This document shows, one piece after another, positions 12,501 through 22,970 of a stretch of 64,000 nucleotides of DNA. A program made the position numbers and the translations under genes. The stretch is taken from NCBI GenBank assembly GCA_037039685.1, contig JAWNGF010000007.1, positions 1,178,001-1,242,000 on the forward strand, written 5' to 3'. Under the pieces are notes generated by a model. The model worked only from the letters and a program-made list of their open reading frames with translations, made no database searches and was not told the origin of the DNA. Position 1 is the first letter of the stretch; every line of letters starts with the position of its first letter. The stretch comes from Ceratobasidium sp. AG-K. Taxonomy: Eukaryota > Basidiomycota > Agaricomycetes > Cantharellales > Ceratobasidiaceae.

Positions 12501-12973
12501 AAAATGAGCTTGGTTTCTCCGGTAGGCATAGCAAAGAAGATTTGTTTGAAGGCTTTTCCCTCTACTTCCAGTATTAGCTTGGCCTTGAAATGTATTTGGT
12601 GCAAGAGCTCCTTCCCCTGGATGCCAATTACTTTTCGTGGAGAGGGAAGTTCAATGAGTGGAATATTGTTGGAGCAGGCCCAAGAGATGTCCATGAAGTT
12701 TTTTGATGCTCCTGAATCAATGAGAGTGGGGATTGGTTCTGTGATTCCAGTGATGCTTGTGTAAACAATGGTTGATTTGTTTGTTGCTCTAAGGTACATT
12801 GTTTCCGCCGCCGGTTCTTTGGTCTCTCCACACACAGTTAGGGGGAGACCCCTTCTTTTCCCAAATCCTCTATGATTGTTGCCTCTCTTCCCTTTATACT
12901 GGGTTTGGTTGTTATCCATTCCTTGGACGAGCATTTGAGTGAACGGTGACCTTCTTGTCCGCACTTCAGACAT
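9503..12973 (-). pseudogene. Pol of gypsy-A (PR, RT, RNase H, IN, chromodomain)
   Basis: Protease has LIDSGASKNFMD. RT/RNase H begins around 12170 and includes DLHMGFNNIRI, MPFGLKNAPATFQ and the active-site motif as YIDN in place of YIDD. RNase H follows (FLETDASG, YTDHRNLQFW). Integrase has the H2C2-type region, FDFVAKLL, ISDRGTTFNSK and YHPQTDGITERINQW. A chromodomain (YEVEKILDWKETKDGLFYRV) closes the ORF, as in chromoviruses that target heterochromatin. The frame is broken by TGA at 12188, 11096 and 10715 and TAA at 10967, each explicable by one C-to-T change. With the missing catalytic Asp, this copy cannot reverse transcribe by itself. Confidence 0.9.
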
Positions 12974-14820
12974 TGGTTTGATGCTATCCTTGCTTTATAT
13001 ACTTTGTCTGGTAGCCGCTTTGTAGAGGTGTGCCCACTAGTGATTGACTGGGGTGTCTTCTTCCCAGTAGAGGCCTTGATCTGTTGTAATTTCTGGTCAA
13101 TGGAGATTGCAAGAGTGATCCATTGATTAAGGTTAAGGTGTCTTTTGGTTCTGTCCTTGTTGATAAGGGAAAGCTCAAATTGTGCCAGTTCTGTTTTGAT
13201 TTCCGGCTTGAGTCCCTCCTTGAATTGGTTGATAAGGGCTTCTTCCCCCCAATTGACGTCAACCATGTGAAAGCGGAATTCTGTTGCATAATTTGCTACT
13301 GAGTTGACCTGTTTGCTTTTTCGGATATCAGCCTCTGCCTTGGCCTTCTTGTTAGGGTCGCTGAATTGCTCCATGAAGTGTGACTTGAATGTTTCCCATG
13401 ACCTTAGGTTTGGGTCTGGAACTCCACTGTTCATAGACCGTAGCAACACCTGCGCCCAACGTGTAGCGGATCTGTTATCCAATTTGAAATTTGCTAATGC
13501 TTCTCTAATTCGTTCTGGTCCCAAGCTGTATTGGTCACCCAACCTGACAAAGTAGCTTTCCATTTGGGTGATGAACATTTCTGCTCCTTCTCCTTTCTTC
13601 CCGTCAAAAGCCTCTGGTCTAGTTACTTTTGGACGCCTGGTTTCCCTTCTGTTGTTGGGATTTTCAGAAAGCTGACATAACCTTTGTTCCAATTCGTCAA
13701 GTCTGGTAGATTCTGCTTTGGGGTGGGGAGGTGATACAGCATGTAGGGATGCTTCATCCATCTGTTTGCGCATGTTGTTGATTGCCTCTTGCATGGCATT
13801 AATTTGCTCAATTGCAATCCTTCTGTCTCCCCTGAGTCCTTCTAGTCCTTGGGTGACTGCTTTGTTCCAGGCTAACTGTGCCTGCCTTGTGGTGTTAAGA
13901 TCTTCCTGCACATTGTTTACTAGTCCTTGTGTGTTTGTAACTTTGTTTCTTAGGCAGATTACGTCTTGCCCAACCAGGAAGCTGTTATGTTCACTGTTTT
14001 GCGCGGTGTTAAGGATATCTGTCAGGGTTCCTTGTAGGTTGTTGAGGGAATCATTGAAGATCTGTTGGTTGTTAGCCAACACTTGAGTGGTTTGTTCTAA
14101 CCCATTGAGTCTTCTATCCATTGTTATTCTCATTCCATCAATAATCCTTAAGAGTGCATTGTGTCTACCAAGATGAAGATTGTTGAGGTCGTCAAGATTG
14201 CTAATCACAGTTCTCCTGCTGGAGCTAGAACTTGAGCTGGGAATCACAGGGGTGTCTTGGCCTTCAGTTACTGTTGGTTGCTGGGAGTATCCCTGTGGTA
14301 CATATGGTGGTGCTGGGTTAACTGGAGTCACGGCCTGAGAACTTATTTGGATAGGACTGGCATTGGTGATGGTTCCCTCAATCTGGGGCACTTGAGGAGC
14401 ATCGGAAATGTGCGGTGTGGGTGGTGGTCTGATAGGAACAAGAGAAACACCCCCATGAGCTTCAGGTTGGGGGGAGAAAAACTGTCTTCTGGATCCCATA
14501 GGCCATAGTGGATGTGAGGGACCTGGACTTGCATTTGAAATTGGGATTCAAATTGTGACTGGTGTGGGATTGTCGGTAATATCCCCTGGTTCCCTAGTAA
14601 CAATGGTAGGTTCTTCCTGAACAACTGAAACATTCTCGGTGTTGAATGTTCCAGGCATAGAAGCTTGGCTTTGTGGGTGCAGCCTTGCTGGTCCTCCGGC
14701 CCGTGTTTGTGCAATGTCTTGTTTGTTGAGAGAGCTTGTAGGTCTTGACACCCTGCTTGGTCCTCTCCTTGTTGATAATAATGTTGTGACATGTGATCCC
14801 TCATCCTCCTGAATGGACAT
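12838..14820 (-). pseudogene. Gag of gypsy-A
   Basis: Starts at the ATG at 14820 (MSIQEDEG), just after the priming site. A Pro/Ser/Gln-rich N-terminal part is followed by a coiled-coil-like region, a retrotransposon-gag core (AEMFITQMESYF, WETFKSHFMEQFSDP) and one CCHC zinc knuckle (CLKCGQEGHRSLKC) near the C-terminus. A TGA at 14548-14550 interrupts the N-terminal part. The second copy (27152-28831) reads CAA there, which suggests that both derive from CGA. Gag ends with TAA 12838-12840 and overlaps the pol frame by 135 nt in the -1 phase. Confidence 0.88.
12856..12862 (-). promoter_or_regulatory. Candidate -1 ribosomal frameshift site
   Basis: On the minus strand gag reads TTG GGA AAA, giving the heptamer G GGA AAA in the X XXY YYZ phase, seven codons before the gag stop. 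Slipping back one base leads directly into the protease frame. The heptamer class is known to support -1 frameshifting; activity here is inferred. Confidence 0.6.
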
Positions 14821-14828
14821 GATTGTTA

Positions 14829-14840
14829 AGCTTGTTTTGT
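14829..14840 (-). promoter_or_regulatory. Self-priming site of gypsy-A
   Basis: Two bases inside the 5' LTR edge, the minus strand reads ACAAAACAAGCT. This is exactly complementary to AGCTTGTTTTGT in the LTR (15004-15015), which lies about 26-35 nt after the TATA-like TTTATATATA (15041-15050), where transcription should begin. This is the Tf1/sushi self-priming layout. Confidence 0.75.
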
Positions 14841-14842
14841 AA

Positions 14843-15292
14843 TGTTGTAAGCTACTTCTTGGTGGCTATGAGACAAGCCACTAGGGAGAGTGGACGGCAC
14901 TAAGACCTAAGTGACCTCTTGAACCACAACACACTTAAGTGTCTGTGGGTTCTAAAGGGTAGGGGTGGTTCTAAGTGTCACTCAAAAGGGATGTTTTGAC
15001 AAGACAAAACAAGCTGGGAATACCAGGCTTGTTGGTCCTCTATATATAAACAAGAAGCGACCGAGTCATACAATGCGCAGCTGCATGAGTCATAAATACA
15101 AGCCAGTCAGGAGTGTCCAAGTGAGTCATGCTGCGTGGGCAGTCATGACTTGTACAAAGCACAGCCACGTTACACAATGTAACAGAATACCCACAAGGAG
15201 GTGGCAACACGGCAGACAGAAACACAACACAAAGAAGAGTACAGGCGGGTGAGACAACAGGCAAGTCCAATGGAGGGAGCTGGCTCACAACA
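14843..15292 (-). repeat. 5' LTR of gypsy-A (450 bp)
   Basis: TGTTGTAAGC...CTCACAACA on the plus strand. It carries the promoter for leftward transcription, with a TATA-like box at 15041-15050. Confidence 0.92.
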
Positions 15293-15539
15293 TGTACTCA
15301 AAGTCAAGCTGCTTTTTTGAGAATGTCTTGATCAGCCTGAGTAATTCATCCAGTCCGTGGGTGGTGACAAGTTTGTGCCCAATTTGATTCTTGATTGCAG
15401 TGCGGGTGAGCCCAATGCTTGCTGACAGATAAGCGGCCACGTGTTTGGCACAGGTCCCAACCACATCTTTGCCTTCCTGATCTGGCTCCTCAAAGTCCGT
15501 GTCATCACTCCAGTCCTCAGCAGCAAGGTCCTCATCCAT

Positions 15540-16219
15540 CTGTAAAACAGTCTGGGGATAGCTGGCACTATATAGCACTATATGGCACCATAGCAAATAT
15601 ACCACATTGCCTATATCTAGCAGCATATAGCAGTGTCCAGTGCTATATAGCACTATATAGCTCTATGTAGCTGAGGCCCAATTTGGTGATTGGAACAAAA
15701 AAGGTAGGGACATGTAGCTGTGCACTTACTATATAAGGTAAGTAGTTAGTCCAAATTTGGATAAATGAATTTCCATATATGGTAATTTTCGATTCTAAGA
15801 CCATTTGAAAATTTCCTTTTTTGGTAATATTTGAAATTCCAAATATGGGAGCAATATATCCATTTTAGGAACTCAGCTGACCTGAAACTCCAAGTCCCAC
15901 CCTGCCCCTTGAAGTTGCTTTTTCCCCCTATTCCACATGTCTGAGTACACCCCCAACACCTCACCTGGGGGTATTTTGTAGCATATAGTCACATTGGTAC
16001 CAAGGGGATGGAAATCTGCTGGCTGGTTCAAAAGTTTGTCCCAAAATGGGTATGTTAGTAAGGTATATCAAATTGCCTATCTGGGAAGATCATTACCATT
16101 TATGGTAAGTGCACAGCCACATGTCCCTACCCTTTTTGTTCCGATCACCAAATTGGGCCTCAGCTACATAGAGCTATATAGTGCTATATAGCACTAGCTA
16201 TCCCCAGACTGTTTTACAG
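15540..16219. mobile_element. 680-bp TIR element (MITE-like) in Plavaka coding DNA
   Basis: The ends read CTGTAAAACAG and CTGTTTTACAG. Inverted homology of about 130 bp follows, with an extra block of about 75 bp in the left arm. AT dinucleotides flank both sides (15538-15539 and 16220-16221), which may be a 2-bp target duplication. The arms contain tandem CTATATAG/CACTATAT units. It has no coding capacity. Confidence 0.7.
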
Positions 16220-18161
16220 ATGCAGTTTGGGGATCCTGTTGAATTGATCCTCTGACTCATAGACCCCAAGCTCGACAAGAACATTTTTTGTGTTGTGGAA
16301 GATTTCCAGAGCATCTTTGAGCTCTTGGATATCAATCTCCAACATCCTGGAGGCCTGAGCTTGGTGGATGAAGTCAAGGGTCACCCAAGCCAATAATTGG
16401 GCAGACAGGTGAGTCTGTCCAACCACCACCAGTAAGAACACACTTGCCATCTGTTTGCTTTCCCTGCCCATCCAGTTCTTCACCTTGCTAACCCCTTTTG
16501 TAAAGTGTCACATTCCCCGTGTTGTTGGCATGGCCTTGAAACAAGTGTGAACCTTTGCTGGCCCAATCAATTTGAGCATCCATTTCTTAAGGTGAGTTTT
16601 GAAAATTCCTTGATGCAGCTGGTGTAATAGGTCAGGTGCAATGCAGGAATGGAAGTTAACCTCAGGAACAAGATCTTCCCACCACAGGCAGCAAGGCCTT
16701 GTCCCAAGGTCAGCAAGTGGGGCAGCAATTCCTTTTGTGTTGTATGATTGCCAGGCCGCCAACATGTCTTCTGCATCACACATTGGCCAATCCACTTGGT
16801 AAGTCCCTTGACCCTTGTATGTGGTCATACAGACTGGACAGCCACCTGCATTTGTACAGGCCATATCATTCTGCTCTGGCCAGTCCCCAAGAAATGCAGC
16901 AAACATGGGATACACTCGGTGCAAACAGCCATCAACACACCACATTTTGACACCATCTTTCAATGTGGCTTTCAACGGAGCCATCAAAGCCTGCATGGAC
17001 TGGTGAAGTAGCTTGCCTTTTAGGTGTGCATGTTTGGCAGTGTTGGTCACATGCTTGACATCCTTGCAAGGAAGATACCCTGAGTAGTACCATTGCATGT
17101 TCACTAGGTTTTTGCCATTGTGATTTGCTGATGTCCCCAATACTGACGTATACTGGGTAGGCCTTCTGTCCACCAACTGCCATGGCCAATTTTGTTTGGT
17201 CCGAGGCTGCGATTATTGGCACAATTGTCACACAACCTTTTCAAGCGAGCTTCATCTGCACTTGGTAAGAAACAAGGACCAGCAATCTTGACAAGACACT
17301 CACCTCCATTTGCCACCACCAGCAGGCAGTCCACATCTTGCTGTACATGCGGATTGTGCGTTTTTCATCTGCAGAATGAATTTTGGGCATGTAGCACATA
17401 TCCTCCTTCCAGTCTTGGTTCCTAATTAACTTGTGTATGACATCAACAATATTTTGACAATAAACAACATGCTTTGAGACCTTGCTCCCTTTGTCAATCA
17501 CAATCTCAAATGCATTCCAGTCTGGGCCATGGGGAAGCTTGTTGATGTCCCCAAGCAATTGATACAAATTTGCCCACGGTGTGTGACCTTTTTACTATGG
17601 GAATAGTGAGCCAATCATCATAATTGTCACACACACAACTTACAAGCTTACTCTTCAGGAAACAGTCTCAATCAGCATTTGAGGGACCAGGGGTCATAAG
17701 TAACTCAGCAATTTCAAAGTTATCAGGGTTGGCCAGTGGACCCATATCATGGCTGAATGAGTGCAATTTGAATGAATATGCATACTTGTTGCTGATAGGA
17801 GCACCTGCATTCAGATCAGGGAATTTGTTGATGAATGCTTGGTGCCGTGCATCCCAGCCAGACCAATGGCATGGTGAGTCTTCATCCTCCACTTCCTCCA
17901 CCCACGGCTTTGGGAACTGCTGTTGACCTTTGGATTCTATTTCAGAATGGGTGTTGGGGGATGACAGGGTACCACCTTGAGTCTTCATCAGCAGGGGGAC
18001 CAGACTACATTCAGGTTTGAACAGTGACCAATTCACGAGGCTTGCCGCAAATCCCAGCTTTTGCCGGTTCTCATATGCCTCCCTGGCTTCCATACAACTC
18101 AGAGACAGGCCAACATGAATATTACGACCAGCCTCTGTCTCAAACATTTGTGGGCAATAGT

Positions 18162-18628
18162 TGTTGTGAGCCAGCTCTCTCCACTAGACTCGCCTTGAGC
18201 TTTGCCTGTCTGCTCTCTTGTTTGTTGTTCTGTTTATGTGTTGTTTGTCCTTTCCTGTGCCGCATTGCCACATTCTTGTGGTTGTTCTGTTACATTGTGT
18301 AACACAGCTGTGCTTTGTACAAGTCAAGACTGCCCACACAGCATGACTCACTTGGACACTCCTGACTGGCTTGAATGAATGACTTGTGTGGCTTTGCCTT
18401 GTATGACTCGGCTGCTTTCTGAATATATATAGAGGACCAACAAGCCTGGTAAACCCAGCTTGTTTTGTCTTGTCAAACATTCCCTCTGAGTGACACTCTG
18501 AACCACCCCTACCCTTAAGAGTCTACAGCCACTTAAGTGTGGTGCAACTCAAGAGGTGTCTTAGGTCTTAGTGCCATCCACTCTCCCTCGCGGCTTGTCT
18601 CATAGCTACCAAGAAGTAGCTTACAACA
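18162..18628 (+). repeat. Solo LTR of gypsy-A family (467 bp)
   Basis: Begins TGTTGTGAGCC and ends CTTACAACA, in the opposite orientation to the gypsy-A LTRs. Flanks ATAGT and ATCGT are a near-perfect 5-bp target duplication. It interrupts the N-terminal zinc-finger region of the Plavaka gene. Confidence 0.85.
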
Positions 18629-19438
18629 ATCGTGACCTGCATATGTGAGCTGAGTCTTTGCTTTAGCTAATTTTATCCTATCTTTTATATTTGCTCATGG
18701 AATTACTTGCAGCCTCTCGAGCAGCACAATATAAAACAGAGCTTGGGCAGGGCATGTGATGCAATGGCAAAGGGCTAGGGTGCAGTGGGGGACTTGCCAA
18801 AGGGCACAGCAGGACTCTGACCTCTCTGGTGAGTCCTTCTCAACATAATGGAAGTTACTGCTGATGCTGGTTCCTTAGAGTTCTGAGTTCCAGCTTCTGC
18901 ATCCCTCCATCAAACTCTTACTTGCCTTGGGATTTGGCCCAACATGTTTTTGCCATTCTCCCACCACCTTAACCCATATTCAGCCCCATTGAGTGGACCA
19001 ACAAAGGAAGGTTTGTGGAGCGCCACATTAGTTTGGCTTTGTTTGGATCTGATCTACATGACCTTGCAGGAATCAGCTACGCCTGCATGCGTTAATCTAT
19101 AACCAACAGCACTATTCCCACCACACCTTTCAATGCTCAGTCTTTGTCCATTCCACAATCTCCAATCACACACCATCCTTCCTATCCATCCAAATCAGCC
19201 CTCTTGTATCAGTGAGTTCAGGCTGGTGCCTACCTTGTGATGTACCTTACCTTTTTGAGTCAAGACATGGCCATTTCCAAAATTCAACTTGACCCCATTG
19301 TTGTTTCTTTAATGGCGCCACGTCTCAATCCCAAGCCCAAACCCAGAAACTTACCATGCTTGGATGTCTTGGTCCACCCTTAGTCAATATCAGTGCAGCC
19401 ACAGCAATTCTGTGAAAAGTAGAATTGAAGGGACAGGT
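18629..19438. other. No recognised gene
   Basis: About 810 bp without a convincing ORF. The first bases may continue the 5' end of the Plavaka gene (a possible CRSRYY lead-in to its finger). The rest is unassigned. Confidence 0.4.
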
Positions 19439-19854
19439 TGTCCCAACTTGGGTCAATTAGGTATATAAAAGATTAGGGGGTTTGACTTGGACAAGTCTTA
19501 AAACCCAAGGAGTAGAAGTAGTTAAGAGGATTTGATATTGTCAAGTCCTAGTGGAGAGGAGGTCAAGCCTTGTTGTTAACCGGCTTGACCTCTGGGTTTA
19601 TATACATGAAGGATCAATGCCATGTCATCATTGATCAGTGTGGGAAAGCCAAGTACAACTGATGATAAGCAAGATAAGAGATATGACTTGACATTCTGGA
19701 AGTTCGGGAAGCAACACCAATATCCAATGAAAAGACAAATACATCACATGATACAAGGTAAGCACCAAAGAACATTTGTACCAAAAAAGGAAAGTGTTCG
19801 GAAAAAAGGATATAAAATCAGAATAAAATGTCTGAGCTTAGTCAGCTCATGACA
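19439..19854 (-). repeat. 3' LTR of gypsy-C (416 bp)
   Basis: Reads TGTCCCAACTTGGG...CAGCTCATGACA and has a second copy at 30066-30482. It is followed on its right by a polypurine tract (plus-strand TTACCCCCTCC) and the end of a pol gene, so it is the 3' LTR of a leftward element. Confidence 0.85.
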
Positions 19855-19864
19855 TTACCCCCTC

Positions 19865-20800
19865 CTAAGGGCCCGGTGCGGTGGGATGGAGTCTGTGGAA
19901 TCTATTAACTAGTTCAGGAGCATTTTTGAGATCTTCCTTTGGTTGCCAAGAGTTGTCCGCATGAGAGTATCCTTTCCATTTGACATAATAGTGGAGTTGG
20001 TGGCAAATTTTCTTGGAGTTAAGGATCTCTTCAACTTCCCACTGTTCTTCTCCTTCTTTTGTGATAATAGGAGGTGGTTGAGCAGGTTCACAACCATGAG
20101 GATCAGTGTGGAATTTTTTGAGCAGCATGACATGGAAGGTAGGATGAATCTTCATTGATTTTGGTAATTCCAGTTTAAAGGCGTGAGTTCCTACTTTTTC
20201 CAGTACCTTGTAAGGGCCCAAAACTTTGTGGGAGAGTTTTACCAAAGGTCTGTCTGTGGATATGTTCTGATGATTAAGCCAGACTCTATCTCCAAGGTTT
20301 ATCTCTTCTGGTTCTTTAGCTTCTTTATCAGAATAGTGTTTGTAGGACTGGTTTGCTAGAATAAGAGCTGCTTTGACTTTGTTGTATCCTTTCAAAAGGA
20401 ATTCCGCATGGGCATCAGCTTCAGGAACAGTATAGTCTGATTCTTCTCCAATGTTCATTCTAGGGTTGAAACCTTGGCAGATCTGAAAGGGTGTTTTGCC
20501 AGTGGATGCTTGGATTCCATTGTTGTAAGCAAATTCTGCCATAGGGAGCAGGGCTACCCAGTTGTTTTGCCTATGGTTGACAAAGGCCCTAATAAAGATT
20601 TCAACAACTTGGTTTGCCCACTCTGACTGTCCATCTGTCCTTGGATGGTAAGCTGTGCTGAAGGTGGGTTTTATATCCAACTGTTTGTACAGATGTCTAA
20701 TGAACTTTGAGTTGAAAGTGGACCCTCTATCCAAGACTGTTGCTTTTGGGATGCTGTGAAGTTTCCAAATGTTTGTGACAAAGATATTGGCTATGTCTAC
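19865..20800 (-). pseudogene. Gypsy-C integrase C-terminal part with chromodomain
   Basis: About 310 codons remain open, starting inside the integrase core (IFVTNIWKLH, DRGSTFNSKF, YHPRTDGQSEWANQ). The GPY-type region (LSHKVLGPYKVLEKVGTHAF) and a chromodomain (WEVEEILNSKK...YVKWKGYSHADNSW) follow and end just before the polypurine tract. Everything upstream (gag to early integrase) is missing: homology stops at the hAT terminus at 20801. Unlike gypsy-A and -B there is no extra ORF after pol. Confidence 0.85.
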
Positions 20801-20813
20801 TAGAGATGGCATA

Positions 20814-21380
20814 ACGGGGCTTACCTCAGGAGGATCCTGAGGGTACTTGGGGAAAACCCGTGATTTCCCATGATACATGGGACACAAGCCAAGCTACTGG
20901 CAGTGCTAGCAGACAGGGGACTGGCCAAGAACCTGGGCTTGCAAAGTCTCATGGGACCATGGTCCTGTGGTCCCCGGTCCTACATTCTTGCGGTCCCACG
21001 GGACATGGGACCCGGGAAATACAAAGCTTGCGGATTGCAGATTCCTAAGACCGCAACTCTTGATTCTCATGCCCCCTGGTTTTGTGGTGTACAGACCCCT
21101 TAGGGTCAAGGTCCCTGGGTTGCAAGTTTTGAGGTTCCTGGGTCCCCAGGTCCCCGGGCTTGTGGACTTGGGGATCCATGGCTTATAAGTTTGCTGGGTC
21201 TGGATTTGCAGCCCAGGAAACCCCCACTCCTGGATTCTGCAGATGTCAGGTGCTGGTGCTCCTGTCTATGGGACCTCCAAGTCCAGCAAGTAAGGGCACA
21301 CATGGAACCCGAGACTCAAGGTCTTGGGGATCCACAGACCTGAAATACTAGAGAACACCATGGTCAGGAATAAACAGGTC
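20814..21380. repeat. Left subterminal GGGACC-rich zone of hAT
   Basis: Many degenerate direct and inverted copies of GGGACC/GGTCCC/CATGGGAC. Such arrays are typical transposase-binding regions of hAT elements. A matching zone lies at 26760-27130. Confidence 0.5.
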
Positions 21381-22970
21381 AAGGCTATCAGCTCATGAAC
21401 TCATCTTTGCACATGGTTGTTGTGAACAAACTGCATGCAGAAATACTTATAGCACAGGTGTACCATGACATTGAGAGACATACTCTTGACAAGACAAGAG
21501 TATCAAAGAGTACTACATACACAAAGCCTACATGAGAGAATTGAGATGAAACTTGCATGACGGCAGTACGGAGAGATAGCAACTGAAGAACCCAAAACAA
21601 GCAGTAAGAAACAAGATTCGGTGGACTGAGAACAAGGTGAGTATCACAATAGCAACAATTGTGATTGTAAATATTGGATCTATTGTACAAATAATCAGCA
21701 TTGAACATACTATGTAGACGGCTGTACATACTAGTGGGAAGTTTAACTGTGGAAGGTTGAATATCTGTCAGCAGAGGGCTTGATGCTGCTCAACAAGTTT
21801 GCCCCACTTTGAGAAATGCTGCAACCTCTGGGTCAGCAACACGGTTGGCACATGAGCAGGTTGGACTCACCACATGATAGCACAAGGCCCAACTGCGTCA
21901 GCAATGGGGGAGCGGGGTGTGGCAGGCAATAAAGGCGGTGGGGTTTGCACTGTGACTACGTTCAACAGGACACGTGTGAGAAGGTGTTCACAGGGAACAA
22001 GCATAAGAGATACTCACGTCGTAAAAGGGATGTTGAACAGGATGATAAGTGTGAGCAAGCAATTGACTGGTGGGAAACAGACACGGCACGATAAGTCTGG
22101 CCTACAACATAGTCTGAGGTAATGGTGCTTACATGATACTGGATAGAGTGGACAGGTGGCCAACAGAGGGCGTTCGCAAAGCCGGAATTGGCGGCAGTGA
22201 ACAGAGAGGGGCGCAACGGTCGCTGAACAAGCATCCGGGGCAGTTAAGAGGAGGAAATTGGGGGACCCTGACCGGCTCTTGTACGATGTGTTGGATGGTG
22301 CGTGGGCTGAAACGTTTGGAAAACTGCGGGCCTTGGCTGGGCGAGACGCGTGGCCCGCACAGGCACAGTGGGCGCAGAAGCGCAGTGCAGGGTTGTTGCC
22401 ACCTGGAGCAAAGGCCGGTTGGCCGGCATTGCTGCGTCAAAGTCACCAGTCGCAAGAAACGGATGGTTAGCTTGAATCAACTCCAGTGGGCAAAAACTCA
22501 CAAGGATCAGTGGGGTACGTCAGATATGAGTACCCCAAAGTATGGATTGGGCTGGCCTCAGGCGTGGTGCCCGCATTTCGACATTGTCTGATGAACAGTC
22601 GGCAGTTAGTGTACGTATCAGGATTGACGTCAGTCGAAAACAGGCCCACGAGCAAGTAAATTCCGATGCTGAGCACCAAGCAAATGGCATCGAATAGGAG
22701 TGAATTCTAGCCAACGAGCGGGACCTGTCGGTGGTGGCAGTTGGCTTGAAAGCAAGACATATCACGTGGCGATAATATACACCCGGTTGACATGTTGTGA
22801 CAGCAGGCAAACGGTCGGAGCTTAGTGAATCCAGGATACCAACAACCACGCATTGAACTTACCTTGTAGATATAATGACGGAAAACCGGCTTTGAAACCA
22901 TATCCTCTCACTCAATCAACTCTCAACAATCAAAACTTGGTTGTTTGAAGTCCAGCTCGCAATCCCCAAC
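21381..22970. other. hAT interior upstream of transposase, no recognised gene
   Basis: ORFs of up to about 150 codons exist (for example 22133-22591) without known motifs. The last 60 bp before the ATG are rich in CAA/CTC, as in fungal 5' leaders. Confidence 0.4.

Larger units (their letters stand above)
8100..15292 (-). mobile_element. Gypsy-A: complete Ty3/gypsy chromovirus, Tf1/sushi-like
   Basis: A full-length LTR retrotransposon of 7193 bp transcribed leftward. It has two 450-bp LTRs, a 5-bp target duplication TGTAC (8095-8099 and 15293-15297), a self-priming site, gag, pol in the order PR-RT-RNaseH-IN-chromodomain, a third ORF, and a polypurine tract. It landed inside the Plavaka coding sequence. 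The LTR pair differs at roughly 17 positions, mostly CG versus CA/TG, so it is not brand new. Several in-frame stops make this copy non-autonomous today. Confidence 0.92.
7439..18147 (-). pseudogene. Plavaka-type transposase, interrupted and decayed
   Basis: Pieces on the minus strand match the Plavaka transposases of basidiomycetes (a CACTA-related group). The N-terminal part starts with a C2H2-like finger (YCPQMFET...H...C) at 18155-18085 and an acidic stretch. Next comes a core at 17567-16508 with GPDWNAFEI, PIIAASDQTKLAM and PDLLHQLHQGIFKTHLKKW. C-terminal parts lie at 16483-16220, 15539-15298 and 8094-7439 (VLVYLELFNCFND, FKYLLGNF). The gene is split by a solo LTR (18162-18628), a 680-bp TIR element (15540-16219) and the full gypsy-A (8100-15292). 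It also carries in-frame stops at 17241, 16508 and 8021, all TGA where CGA is likely, a further TAA near the 3' end, and a one-base frameshift around 17070. It cannot make active enzyme. Transposon termini were not located. Confidence 0.8.

Noticed and set aside
22133..22591. ORF of 152 codons upstream of the hAT transposase
   Set aside because: No recognised motif and no sign of a second hAT gene; left as unassigned DNA.
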